Shown: positions 34,930 through 43,675 of the stretch, one piece after another
Position numbering within the stretch: the stretch's first letter is position 1
How the letters are laid out: each line of letters begins with the position of its first letter
NCBI RefSeq assembly: GCF_015644585.1
Contig: NZ_JADOBI010000002.1
Coordinates: 1 to 64,000, forward strand
Source of the DNA: Rahnella laticis
GTDB lineage: Bacteria; Pseudomonadota; Gammaproteobacteria; Enterobacterales; Enterobacteriaceae
Length of the DNA stretch: 64,000 bases
Direction: 5' to 3'
The notes under the pieces: model-generated
Told to the model about the DNA's origin: nothing
The model's input: only the letters and a program-made list of their open reading frames with translations
Database searches by the model: none
Made by a program: the position numbers and the translations under genes

Positions 34930-35814
34930 ATGCTGAATTTACAACGTCTGGAAATTTTCGTGGCAGTGGTGACGGCGGGGAGTTTTACCGGCGCAGCGGC
35001 AACGCTCGGGCTGACCAAAGCGGTGGTGAGTTTTAACGTGAAGCAGTTGGAAAACGAAACCGGCGTCGCGCTGCTGACCCGCAGCACGCGGCGTCTGGCG
35101 CTGACCGATTCCGGCGAACGCTTTTACGAACGTTGCCGGATTTTATTGCAGGACGCGGAGTCGGTGCTCGACGATGTGCGGCGCGATCACGGCGGGCTGA
35201 GCGGTCAGTTGCGGATCACCAGTACGCCGGAATATGGCGTGCGGGTGGTGGTTCCGGCGCTGGCCGCGTTTGCAGCGCTGCATCCACAATTGCGCATTCA
35301 GCATGTCGCCTCATCGCATCACGACGACCTGATTTCAGGCCGGTTCGATCTGGCGATCCGCCTTGGTCAGCTGGCAGATTCCAGCCATCATGCCGCCACG
35401 CTGGGCAGTTTCGGCATACTGCCGGTGGCGTCTCCGGCGTTTTTATGCAGGCACGGCGACATCGGTAATCTGCAACAACTGGCACAAGCAAAGTGGATTG
35501 CCCACAGCCGTCTGCCGTGGCCGGTGAGCTGGCCCGTGACGTCACCACTGGGAGAACAAACGCTGTTTCGCGTCACCACGCCGCCGGTCGTGACCGCCGA
35601 TAATGCATCATCGCTGCTGGCGTTCGCCCTGCACGGCACCGGTGTCGCATTGCTGCCGGACTGGCTCGTTCAGCCCGAAATCAACGCGGGCCGCCTGCGC
35701 CATTTGCTGCCCGATCATCGTTTTCCGCCGCAGGGAATTTTTGCGCTCTACCCCAACACCCGCCACGTTCCCGAGAAAGTACGGCGGTTTATTGATCACT
35801 TACGCGCGCAGTGA
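34930..35814 (+). CDS. LysR-family regulator divergent from MFS gene
   Basis: 294 residues from ATG 34930. Helix-turn-helix GSFTGAAATLGLTKAVVSFN and TRSTRRLALTDSGERFYERC belong to the CrgA-like LysR group; QLRITSTPEYGVRVVVPALA opens the effector domain. It likely regulates the divergent MFS/NTF2 pair. Convergent with the flagellar locus, 30 nt from lafU. Confidence 0.88.
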   Translation: MLNLQRLEIFVAVVTAGSFTGAAATLGLTKAVVSFNVKQLENETGVALLTRSTRRLALTDSGERFYERCRILLQDAESVLDDVRRDHGGLSGQLRITSTPEYGVRVVVPALAAFAALHPQLRIQHVASSHHDDLISGRFDLAIRLGQLADSSHHAATLGSFGILPVASPAFLCRHGDIGNLQQLAQAKWIAHSRLPWPVSWPVTSPLGEQTLFRVTTPPVVTADNASSLLAFALHGTGVALLPDWLVQPEINAGRLRHLLPDHRFPPQGIFALYPNTRHVPEKVRRFIDHLRAQ

Positions 35815-35844
35815 ATGCCGGGAGGGAGACTCACCCTTACGCGG

Positions 35845-36777
35845 TTACGGCTTTTTGCCGTCCGCTTCCAGCCGTTCAGTGATCGGCTTCACCACTTTCT
35901 CGCCGTGATAACCGTAGAACTGGAATAATGTGTCGGCAGCGGCTTTGGTCAGAACGGTAATTTCAATGCGGCGGTTTGCCGCGCTCTCCGGATTTTCCGG
36001 GTCAAGCAGCATGCGGTCAGCCATCGAACTCACCTGAATCACCCGCGCCTGATCCAGCCCGCCACCTTCCAGTGCACGGCGCGCCACCAGGGCGCGGTCA
36101 CCGGAGAGATTCCAGTTGTTGTAACGCTCCTGATCGCGGAACCGCACCGCATCGGTATGGCCGGTAATGATGATCTGGTTATCCAGTTTATTAAATACCG
36201 GCGCCAGCTCGGTCAGCAGGCGGCCAAAGAATGGCGTAAGCGTGGAACTTCCGCGCTCAAACATCGCTTTCTGGCGGTCGTCCTGCAACAGAATGCGCAG
36301 CCCCTGCGGGATCACTTCGATTTTCAGGTTGGCCTGTGCGTTATTTTCCGCCGTGATTTTTTCAATCACCGCCGTCAGTTCTTCCATTTCAATATGCGAA
36401 CGGTTCATGACGCTGTCGAGGGATTCACCGCCGTCTGCGTCTTTGCCGCGTGGATCGTTCGGATTCTGCGCGGCACTGGCGTCGGTCACCGGTTGTGCGG
36501 TGCCGATCAGTTTGCCGCCGCCGCTGGCGCTTTCCATATCAATCGGGTCAAAAACCGTGCTGCTGAAAATCGACTGGCTGTTGATCTGCGCGACGATTTC
36601 TTTGCGTTCTTCTTCACTCACGGAACCGACAATCCACAGCACCATGAACAGCGCCATCATGGCCAGCGTAAAGTCTGCAAACGCCACTTTCCAGGCACCG
36701 CCGTGAACCCCGGAATGCCCCTTGCGCGAACCCCGCTTGATGATCGTTGTGTTGTGGGTATTTTTCGACGATCTCAT
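35845..36777 (-). CDS. lafU: Lateral flagellar stator protein B (MotB-like)
   Basis: 310 residues. Single membrane helix with the proton-binding Asp in AFADFTLAMMALFMVLWIVG, then a periplasmic OmpA-like peptidoglycan domain (IIITGHTDAVRFRDQERYNN, NRRIEITVL). With LafT it forms the stator. Last gene of the lafB-lafU run; it overlaps lafT by 4 nt. No stop or frameshift, so the stator appears intact. Confidence 0.92.
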   Translation of the reverse strand: MRSSKNTHNTTIIKRGSRKGHSGVHGGAWKVAFADFTLAMMALFMVLWIVGSVSEEERKEIVAQINSQSIFSSTVFDPIDMESASGGGKLIGTAQPVTDASAAQNPNDPRGKDADGGESLDSVMNRSHIEMEELTAVIEKITAENNAQANLKIEVIPQGLRILLQDDRQKAMFERGSSTLTPFFGRLLTELAPVFNKLDNQIIITGHTDAVRFRDQERYNNWNLSGDRALVARRALEGGGLDQARVIQVSSMADRMLLDPENPESAANRRIEITVLTKAAADTLFQFYGYHGEKVVKPITERLEADGKKP

Positions 36778-37640
36778 GCCTCATCTTCCGCCATCTGGTT
36801 AACCCAGCCGTCAAGCGTTGCAAAGGTCGGTTTGCTGACAAGCGGCAGCATTTTGCGTCCGGAATCCACGGACAGCAGAGTCGGTTTTCCGGCGACGTGA
36901 TTCACCAGCACCATACGCACACATTCCAGCACCGACATCCGGCTTTTACTGCGCTGTTCCATGGCATTCGCCAGCGGATCCAGCAGGCAATAACAGAAGA
37001 AAACGCCGAGGAATGTCCCGATCAGCGCCGCAGCCACTTTCACCCCGATCAGCGCGATGGAACCGTCAATCGACTGCATGGTAATGATGATACCGAGCAC
37101 TGCCGCGCAGATACCAAATCCCGGCATGGCTTCTGCGGTACGTTGCAGGGAGCGCGAAGGCACCAGCAATTCTTCTTCTACGGCTTCCAGTTCCTGTTCG
37201 AGGATCCCTTCCAGCTCATGTTCGTTGATTTTACCCATCGCCATCAGGCGGAAGTTATCCGCAATAAACGTGATGAGTGCTTTATCACGCAGGATCAGCG
37301 GGTATTTCTGAAACAACGGGCTGTTCTCCGGCACTTCAATGTGCTCATCCAGCGTCTTCAGGCCGCCTTCCTGCACCAGTTCCAGCAATTCATACAGCAG
37401 GATCAGCAGCTGCCGCTGGAACTCGTCGGTGTATTCATTTTTGCGCATCGCACCTTTGACCTGCTGGCACATTTCCCGCAGGACGTGCTTAGGGTTGGCG
37501 ATAACCATCGCCCCGATGCCCGCGCCGAGAATGATCAGGATTTCACCCGGTTGCCAGAACGACGCCAGTTGCCCGCCGGACATAATGTATCCGCCAACGA
37601 CGCTGAACAGCACGATGAGCAGACCTAGAATTTTTTGCAT
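36774..37640 (-). CDS. lafT: Lateral flagellar stator protein A (MotA-like)
   Basis: 288 residues, four membrane segments. LGLLIVLFSVVGGYIMSGG at the N terminus and PGFGICAAVLGIIITMQSID with VAAALIGTFLGVFFCYCLLD are the MotA pore helices. The cytoplasmic loop contains charged residues for FliG contact. Sits between lafS and lafU. Confidence 0.93.
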   Translation of the reverse strand: MQKILGLLIVLFSVVGGYIMSGGQLASFWQPGEILIILGAGIGAMVIANPKHVLREMCQQVKGAMRKNEYTDEFQRQLLILLYELLELVQEGGLKTLDEHIEVPENSPLFQKYPLILRDKALITFIADNFRLMAMGKINEHELEGILEQELEAVEEELLVPSRSLQRTAEAMPGFGICAAVLGIIITMQSIDGSIALIGVKVAAALIGTFLGVFFCYCLLDPLANAMEQRSKSRMSVLECVRMVLVNHVAGKPTLLSVDSGRKMLPLVSKPTFATLDGWVNQMAEDEA

Positions 37641-37661
37641 AATCTTTCCGTATAAATCTGA

Positions 37662-38357
37662 TTAGTTGAAACAGAGGCGAATTTTTTCGCTGATCTTTTT
37701 ATTGAGCTGGCAAACTCTCGCTTCAGTCAGTTCGAGCACCAGCGCGATTTCCTTCAGACTCAGTTCCTGCTGGTAATACAGCGCCAGAATCATCTGTTCG
37801 CGCGAGTCCAGCTGGCTGATGGCGTAGGCGAGCATACGGCTGGTATGCACGTCGTCCTCCAGCGCCCGGCCCTGCAAGGCCGCGGGTGCAAAATCCCCCA
37901 CCGCCAGCAGGTTATCGAGGCTTTCCATCGTGCCCGCGCTGTCGAGTTGCAGGTATTCCTGATACTCATCCGTAGACAGCTCAAGGTGCAGGCGGATTTC
38001 TTCTTCCTGCGGTTCGCGCCCGAGCGTGCGGCTCAGAGTACGCAGCGCATCGCTGATTTTGTGCGTTTTCTGCCGCAGGCGGCGCGGACGCCAGTCGTGC
38101 AGACGAAGCTCGTCAAGCACCGCGCCACGGATACGCAGCGCGGCATAACCGGCGAACATTTCGTCAGGCGCACCGTAACGACGCAGCGCTTCCAGCAATC
38201 CCATCAGCGCTATCTGTTCCATGTCATCACGGTCAATGACCGCATCCGCCTGCGGTGCCAGCTGGCGCACCACGCGTCTGACCAGCGGCAGCCAGTCCTT
38301 CATGTACTGACTTTCCTGACCGGGCGTCAGCACTACGCTTTCGATAAATTCACTCAT
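37662..38357 (-). CDS. lafS: Flagellar sigma-28 factor of the Flag-2 system
   Basis: 231 residues, FliA-type. Region 2 (VIDRDDMEQIALMGLLEALR), region 3 (THKISDALRTLSRTLGREP) and region 4 helix-turn-helix (SLKEIALVLELTEARVCQLN) are clear. It drives late genes such as lafA and is held by the anti-sigma factor LfgM. Its gene follows lafF by 6 nt. Confidence 0.93.
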   Translation of the reverse strand: MSEFIESVVLTPGQESQYMKDWLPLVRRVVRQLAPQADAVIDRDDMEQIALMGLLEALRRYGAPDEMFAGYAALRIRGAVLDELRLHDWRPRRLRQKTHKISDALRTLSRTLGREPQEEEIRLHLELSTDEYQEYLQLDSAGTMESLDNLLAVGDFAPAALQGRALEDDVHTSRMLAYAISQLDSREQMILALYYQQELSLKEIALVLELTEARVCQLNKKISEKIRLCFN

Positions 38358-38363
38358 TGCGGA

Positions 38364-38831
38364 TTACTGGAACACCAGCTTGCTGATGATGACTTTCTCA
38401 AACGGCAGGGATCTGTCATTGCGTTCAAACGATTTCTGGTAGTTTTCCATCAGCAGTTCGCGGATTTCACCGACGGACAAATTACGCGCTTCGGCGTAGG
38501 TCATCGCCGACAACACATCCACCGTGGTGCCGCGGATCACCGGAATGTAATTCTCTACCCGTTTCTTCTGCTGTTCGCCAGCCGTACCCAGCCCCAGCTC
38601 GAGCAGCAGATAACGCTCACGCCCCTGATCGTTTTTCAGCGTCACCACCAGGTTTTTAATCTCGACGAACTCCATGTCGTCTTTTTCCTGCGCGCTGCGA
38701 CTGAGCATTGAACGAACCGGGCCGTCCGGTTTGTCGTTAAGCCAGGCATTGCCAAAAACCACCAAACCGGCGGTCATGACCGCGGCGAACATAGCCAGAA
38801 GCAGGCCAAGTAAAAAAGTCTTTAAAGTCAT
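38364..38831 (-). CDS. lafF: FliL-like basal-body protein
   Basis: 155 residues. N-terminal membrane helix (FLLGLLLAMFAAVMTAGLVV) and the periplasmic FliL domain (LVVTLKNDQGRERYLLLELG, LSVGEIRELLMENYQKSFE). Supports stator function. Between lafE and lafS. Confidence 0.88.
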   Translation of the reverse strand: MTLKTFLLGLLLAMFAAVMTAGLVVFGNAWLNDKPDGPVRSMLSRSAQEKDDMEFVEIKNLVVTLKNDQGRERYLLLELGLGTAGEQQKKRVENYIPVIRGTTVDVLSAMTYAEARNLSVGEIRELLMENYQKSFERNDRSLPFEKVIISKLVFQ

Positions 38832-38850
38832 GATGTCATTACCCTGTTGG

Positions 38851-39933
38851 TCAGACTGTCGTCAGTATTGACGTGTCGAGCGGCTTCACAGACGACATGT
38901 CATCGGCGCGACTGCGCGCAGCCGGGGCGATATCCGCCAGATTTGCGGGCTGGTACGGCGTCTGCGACGGGTGTTGTCCCTGCTGCTGCGATGACTGCTG
39001 CTGAGACGAAATATTGACCTGCACCTGCAGGTTGTTTTGCGCAGTCAGCGACTGGCGCAGTTCATGGCTGACCTGTTGCAGGGCGCGCGCGACTTCCGGC
39101 TGTCCGGCCTGGATCTGCACCTGTAATTTGTTGGCATCCAGTTGCAGCGAGATCTCAATTTTGCCCAGCTCGGGCGGATCCAGACGGATGGTGGCGTGCT
39201 GAACGCGGTTATCGAGTTGCAGCTGTAACCGCTCGCCCAGAACCTGACGTAATTTTTCGCCCTGGATCTGCGTGCCGTCGGTGATATTCATCGGCATATT
39301 TACGGCTCTGGAAGCAGCTTCAGAACGACCCTGCGTGATGTCCGGCGGGTTATGCGCGGTCTGGAAACTGGCGGGCAATACGCCTGCAGGCTGTTGCTGC
39401 GTTCCCGGCGTTAGCACCGGTTTTTCTGCACCTTCCTGACGCTGTGCCAGTGAGATCAGCGCGGGCGACATCGCCAGCGGCTTGAGGGTGTTTTGCGCGC
39501 CCGGCTGAGACAGGCTTTCAGCCACGCTGGCCGCCGTTGCCAGCGCCGCAGAAGTTTGTGCGCGGGGGGTTTTAGTTTCGGCCGTAACCGGCATCACAGA
39601 GGGTTCAATACCCGCAGGCAGAACCCGTGTTGCCTGTTCCGTGGCCGCGATTTCGACAGGAGCGACGGGTGCTACCGGCGTTTCCTGCGGAACCAGGAAA
39701 TTCAGCAGTTGTGCCAGTTGTTCTGCCACGTCGTCAGGCAACTGCGTGTCGGTTTCTGACGATGTGGGTGCAGACTCGTCCGGACCGCCACCAGCAGAAA
39801 CGGCAATCAGCGGAAGTTCTGGCATCACAAAACTGGCCGCGTCAGAAGCCGTCCCTTGTGCCGGTAACGCCAGCGTCTCAGGCAGTGCTGAGCCGGTCAC
39901 TGGCGGGAAATTCATCGGTTGCAAAGGGATCAA
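38851..39933 (-). CDS. lafE: Hook-length control protein (FliK-like)
   Basis: 360 residues, rich in Pro, Ala and Gln. The C-terminal Flg_hook domain is seen in ATIRLDPPELGKIEISLQL and VARALQQVSHELRQSL, followed by a Gln/Ser tail. Likely start is TTG 39933 directly after the lafD stop, with GAGGA upstream; ATG 39915 is the alternative. Switches export from hook to filament substrates. Confidence 0.87.
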   Translation of the reverse strand: MIPLQPMNFPPVTGSALPETLALPAQGTASDAASFVMPELPLIAVSAGGGPDESAPTSSETDTQLPDDVAEQLAQLLNFLVPQETPVAPVAPVEIAATEQATRVLPAGIEPSVMPVTAETKTPRAQTSAALATAASVAESLSQPGAQNTLKPLAMSPALISLAQRQEGAEKPVLTPGTQQQPAGVLPASFQTAHNPPDITQGRSEAASRAVNMPMNITDGTQIQGEKLRQVLGERLQLQLDNRVQHATIRLDPPELGKIEISLQLDANKLQVQIQAGQPEVARALQQVSHELRQSLTAQNNLQVQVNISSQQQSSQQQGQHPSQTPYQPANLADIAPAARSRADDMSSVKPLDTSILTTV

Positions 39934-40236
39934 TTACAGTTCCTCTTCCTGAGAAAATAAGGCGTACGCCTGACGTCCGTCACGCTGGCTCTGGTGCTGG
40001 CGCATCTTTTCTTCCAGCTCCGTCCGGCGGGTCTCGCAAACGCGATACATCTGCCGGTGATGCTGTTGCAGCGCCTGTAATGCCTGACGCTTTTCCTGCG
40101 TAAGCGGCGAAGCGGCCATTGCGTGCAGCAGCCGGGCAATGGCCCGGTCTGCCTGTTGTAAACGCGGCCAGTCCTGTGCTTCGACCGCCTGCGTTAACGC
40201 CTGCCCGAGCTGGCGGATGAGCTGAAGATCATCCAT
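39934..40236 (-). CDS. lafD: FliT-like flagellar chaperone
   Basis: 100 residues, all-helical and charged. Position after the FliS homologue and size match LafD/FliT, the export chaperone for the filament cap. The 5' end overlaps lafC by 8 nt. Sequence alone is only weakly diagnostic. Confidence 0.72.
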   Translation of the reverse strand: MDDLQLIRQLGQALTQAVEAQDWPRLQQADRAIARLLHAMAASPLTQEKRQALQALQQHHRQMYRVCETRRTELEEKMRQHQSQRDGRQAYALFSQEEEL

Positions 40237-40624
40237 TCAGCTTGCCCATCCCTTCCCAGCCTTCGCGGATATTGCCCAAGATTTGCGCGACTTCGTCGAT
40301 CATTTCCACAGACAGTTTGTCGCTGGCGTCATACAGGCGGTAAACGCTGTAGTCATAAATGCCTGCCAGTTGCAGCGCCAGATCGCCGCCCCGGTCGTAG
40401 TCGAGTGCGCTGGTCAGGGCGTTCAGAATGTCGATACATTTGTTAATGCTCTGCGCCTTTTTCTCGAAACGTTTGGCTTCGATATGGCTGCGCGCGCGCA
40501 CCAGTTCATCCATCAGGCCGTTGAACAGCATCAGGACCAGCTGGTGCGGCGTGGCGGCGGCGGTCTGAATTGCCAGATCCGCATCCTGATAGTGGTGATA
40601 ATCGTTTTGGGTATTTCCGTACAT
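40229..40624 (-). CDS. lafC: FliS-like flagellin chaperone
   Basis: 131 residues, four-helix FliS fold; ATPHQLVLMLFNGLMDELVR and SINKCIDILNALTSALDYDR are highly conserved blocks. Binds LafA flagellin in the cytosol before export. Located between cap gene lafB and lafD. Confidence 0.93.
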   Translation of the reverse strand: MYGNTQNDYHHYQDADLAIQTAAATPHQLVLMLFNGLMDELVRARSHIEAKRFEKKAQSINKCIDILNALTSALDYDRGGDLALQLAGIYDYSVYRLYDASDKLSVEMIDEVAQILGNIREGWEGMGKLNG

Positions 40625-40675
40625 AAGCTTCTCCGTCAGCTCCCTGCGGTTCTCTGGCCTGCGCGTGAATGCGTT

Positions 40676-41992
40676 TTAGACGATCCCGAACATGCTCATG
40701 GTGTTGTTCATTTGTGTCATGACGTTCTGCAACTGCGTGAATTGCTTCAGATAACGGTTGTAGGCCGTGTCATAACGGGTATTAATCTGGTCGGCTTTAT
40801 CGGTCAGCTGGCTTTCTTTGCGATCCAGCGTGTCCTGACGCATTTTCAGCATCCCGTTGGTGTTGTTCAGATAGCCGTCCATCGCCTTATCCATGCCTTT
40901 GATCAGACCGTCGTTGCCGTTAAACAGCGCCGTCAGGCTGGCCGGATCTTCCGCCAGAGCATCTTTAAATTTGTCATTGTCGAGCGTCAGCTTGCCGTCT
41001 TTGTCTGCCGTGATGCCGAAATCGGTGATGCGTTTACCATTGAATTCGGTACGTAGCATCGAATTCATCTGCTGGGACAGCGAACTGATCCCGGCGTCAC
41101 CGGCAAACGCGCCGCGTTCTTTACCGCCAGCGCCGCTTTGCGTCAGGGTATCGAGCTGTGTGCGCAGATTGTTGTACGCATCGATAAACGACTGAACCTG
41201 CGCCGTGGTTTCGGTCTGGTCAGTGCCGATACGCAGCTGCAACGGCGTTTCTCCGGCTTTTTGTTCAGCGGTCACTTCCAGCGTGACGCCCTGAATCAGT
41301 TCGCTAAACGTGTTGCTGCTGCTGCGCATTTCCGGGCCGTTCTCGTTGCCCATGCGCACAATCGCGTCTTTCGCTTCAGTCATGACACTTTGCTGCAACG
41401 CATCTGCACCGGTGCCGGTAATGCCGCTGGTATCGAGCGTGACCGCATTTTTCTCGCCGGTTTCGTTACTGCTCAGCAATAACGTGACTTTCCCTTCAGA
41501 GCGCATCAGTGACGCCGTCACGCCGGGGTTGTCATCGCTGCCGTTGATGGCGCTGGCCAGTTCGCCCAGCGTGCTGACGGAATCCATATCCACTGACAAC
41601 GTTTCGCCATTGATGGTGATATCCATCATGCCGCTGGCGTTTTTCACTTCGTCATCGCTCAGGTTTTCAAACGCGGTCTGGCTCGACGACGCCGTCTGCT
41701 GAACAAAGATGTTGTAGGAACCTTTCGACGCGCTGGAATTCGCCGTCGCCGTCAGATAGCCCTCTTTGCTCACCGTCGCGCTGTTTTTCAACATGCCGCT
41801 GTCGGCTTTGTTCATCGCCGTCAGCGCCGTGCGGAAATCGGTCATGGCAGATTTCAGGGCGGACAGCGCCGCCTGCTGAGTTTTCAGTGTGCCCTGCTGG
41901 GTTTTCAGGGCGGACTGCAACGCCATGACGTCGTACTGCGCCATCTGCTGCGCCATGGTTTGCGGGTCCAGACTTAATAAATCGCTCATCAT
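40676..41992 (-). CDS. lafB: Filament cap protein (FliD-like)
   Basis: 438 residues. N-terminal FliD_N domain (MSDLLSLDPQTMAQQ) and C-terminal FliD_C with long coiled coil (MRQDTLDRKESQLTDKADQ). Caps the growing filament. Preceded at 42018-42034 by a near-consensus sigma-54 promoter, so lafB probably heads the lafBCDEFSTU transcript. Start is ATG 41992 or 41989 with GAGGTGA upstream. Confidence 0.93.
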   Translation of the reverse strand: MMSDLLSLDPQTMAQQMAQYDVMALQSALKTQQGTLKTQQAALSALKSAMTDFRTALTAMNKADSGMLKNSATVSKEGYLTATANSSASKGSYNIFVQQTASSSQTAFENLSDDEVKNASGMMDITINGETLSVDMDSVSTLGELASAINGSDDNPGVTASLMRSEGKVTLLLSSNETGEKNAVTLDTSGITGTGADALQQSVMTEAKDAIVRMGNENGPEMRSSSNTFSELIQGVTLEVTAEQKAGETPLQLRIGTDQTETTAQVQSFIDAYNNLRTQLDTLTQSGAGGKERGAFAGDAGISSLSQQMNSMLRTEFNGKRITDFGITADKDGKLTLDNDKFKDALAEDPASLTALFNGNDGLIKGMDKAMDGYLNNTNGMLKMRQDTLDRKESQLTDKADQINTRYDTAYNRYLKQFTQLQNVMTQMNNTMSMFGIV

Positions 41993-42017
41993 TCACCTCA
42001 TTGAGTTAAACGTATTT

Positions 42018-42034
42018 AGCAAAAGGCATGCCAA
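42018..42034 (-). promoter_or_regulatory. Sigma-54 promoter upstream of lafB
   Basis: On the minus strand, TTGGCATGCCTTTTGCT matches the consensus TGGCACG-N4-TTGCT with one change and correct spacing, 26 nt before the lafB start. Flag-2 systems encode LafK, a sigma-54 activator (outside this window), which fits. Confidence 0.75.
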
Positions 42035-42150
42035 CTTTTAATTTGTTGTTTTTACTGTAATTTTTTATTTGATGGGAAGGGAAACTTCCGCCCCGCTCCC
42101 CGCAGGCGGAAGGGAAAAGTGTCACCTGCATTTTCCGTACGGCTGATAGC

Positions 42151-42175
42151 AAAACACCGCCTTTCAGCGGTGTTT
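42151..42175 (-). terminator. Terminator after lafA
   Basis: AAAACACCGC / GCGGTGTTTT stem with a 6-nt loop; minus-strand reading ends in GTGTTTTG. It lies about 23 nt past the lafA stop and would isolate lafA from lafB. Confidence 0.75.
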
Positions 42176-42197
42176 TGTTGGTGCGGGAGAAGCAGGA

Positions 42198-43040
42198 TTA
42201 GCCCAGCAGGGACATCACCATACCGCTCATGCTGTTGGACTGTTTCAGCATGGACATACTGGTTTGCGCCAGCATCTGGTTGCGGGTCATGGAAGACGCT
42301 TCGGAAGCGAAGTCAGCATCCTGGATGTTGCCCAGCGCCAGATTAGTGTTGTCCTGCATGTTTGCCAGGTTCGCCGCGGTGTGACCCAGACGGTTGATGT
42401 TGGCACCCAGGCTTGAACGCATGCTGCCCACGGTATCCAGTGCATCCTGAATCTGGGTGATAGCCGCGTTGCTGCCTGAAGCCGTCGCATTCAGGGTCAG
42501 ACCGGAAACGGTGGTCATTGCGCCGCTGACCGCAGTCAGGGAAGTTTTCAGATCCAGTTTCAGGGTTTCGCCGGAGCTTGAACCGATCTGGAAGCTCATA
42601 GAATTGGACAGTTTGCCGCTTGCGCTCAGCAGTTTTTCGCCGCCGTAAGAGGTGTTGCTCATGATGTTGTCCAGTTCTTTATTCAGCTCGCTGTACTCAG
42701 CCTGCAGTGAATCACGGTCTTTCTGGGTGTTCGTGTCATTCGCAGACTGTGTTGCCAGGTCTTTCATACGATAAAGGATGTTAGTCACTTCATCGAAAGA
42801 ACCTTCAGCCGTTTGCAGCATCGCGGTAGCATCAGAAATGTTGCGCTTAGCCACGGTCATACCGTTTGATTGCCCTTGCAGACGGGTAGCGATTTGCAGG
42901 CCAGCTGCGTCATCTGCCGCAGAGTTAATACGTTTACCGGTACCCAGACGTTCCATTGCAGTGCTCAGCATGCTGTTGGATTTGTTCAGGGCGTTGGTGG
43001 AAGCCATGGATGAAGCACTGGTGAAAATAGATAAAGACAT
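42198..43040 (-). CDS. lafA: Lateral flagellin
   Basis: 280 residues, a short flagellin with only the conserved N- and C-terminal D0/D1 domains (AMERLGTGKRINSAADDAAG, MTRNQMLAQTSMSMLKQSN) and no large surface domain. AAGGAG lies 8 nt before ATG 43040. It has its own sigma-28-like promoter and a terminator. Serine/threonine-rich middle (TTVSGLTLNATASGSN) could carry the modification suggested by nearby transferase genes. Confidence 0.94.
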   Translation of the reverse strand: MSLSIFTSASSMASTNALNKSNSMLSTAMERLGTGKRINSAADDAAGLQIATRLQGQSNGMTVAKRNISDATAMLQTAEGSFDEVTNILYRMKDLATQSANDTNTQKDRDSLQAEYSELNKELDNIMSNTSYGGEKLLSASGKLSNSMSFQIGSSSGETLKLDLKTSLTAVSGAMTTVSGLTLNATASGSNAAITQIQDALDTVGSMRSSLGANINRLGHTAANLANMQDNTNLALGNIQDADFASEASSMTRNQMLAQTSMSMLKQSNSMSGMVMSLLG

Positions 43041-43106
43041 GGGTCAATCTCCTTGGTAGTCAATCTTGTGAGCCTGTCCATCAGACTCATTCGCTAGTAC
43101 CAGTGA

Positions 43107-43133
43107 TAAACGACACCTGTATTTCAGTAATTA
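43107..43133 (-). promoter_or_regulatory. Sigma-28-like promoter of lafA
   Basis: Minus strand TAAT - 15 nt - GTCGTTTA, against consensus TAAA-N15-GCCGATAA (3/4 and 5/8). Spacing is exact and the leader to lafA would be about 60 nt. Confidence 0.6.
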
Positions 43134-43221
43134 AATCGAAAATGAAAAAAAAGTGATTTTTTTATTTTTGGAGGACGTAAATACATTCCTTCTTTATACA
43201 AAGACACTGCCACTGTTTAAT

Positions 43222-43653
43222 TAACCCGAAGGGGTTATAAGCGACACAATACGTCGGTTTCTAAACACCATGAGAAAATATTATTACCGGACTGAAATGA
43301 TTCTCGTTTACTCTATAACAAGAATATTCCTAAACCTGGCGAGTTCCGGGCAACCTACCGGATGTGAAAATAATCACATCAGTTGTTGCGATTATTTAAC
43401 TATTATTAAAACCATAAACTACAATAAATACATACAGATAAACATTAACCCTGCAAATTGAGGTACTACTTATCTGAAAAATATTGATCTGAACCAGTGT
43501 TCTCTTAAGCCAAACAAGCAAGAATGCGCACACGCCAGACAGAGAAAAATCCGATTAAAATTACGATATGCGGGTTAATCAGTGTTTATTGTTATGTCAG
43601 CCGGTTAACCTGCAATTTTATTAACCCGCTATTTTCCGGATATTATCGGGTTA
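43222..43653. promoter_or_regulatory. Array of GGGTTA half-sites between lafA and lafZ
   Basis: The 635-nt lafA/lafZ gap is AT-rich and non-coding. Repeated GGGTTA motifs occur: TAACCC-gaa-GGGGTTA (43222-43237), GCGGGTTAAT (43570-43579) with its exact inverse ATTAACCCGC (43620-43629), GGTTAACC (43603-43610) between those two, and CGGGTTA (43647-43653). Such spacing suggests a multi-site operator, perhaps for the LafZ regulator itself. Confidence 0.5.
43415..43441 (+). promoter_or_regulatory. Candidate sigma-28 promoter upstream of lafZ
   Basis: TAAA, then 15 nt, then ACAGATAA (6/8 to GCCGATAA). It would leave a leader of about 230 nt before lafZ. The region is AT-rich, so a chance match is possible. 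Confidence 0.4.
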
Positions 43654-43675
43654 GAAATCAAGACAATTGAGTGAT

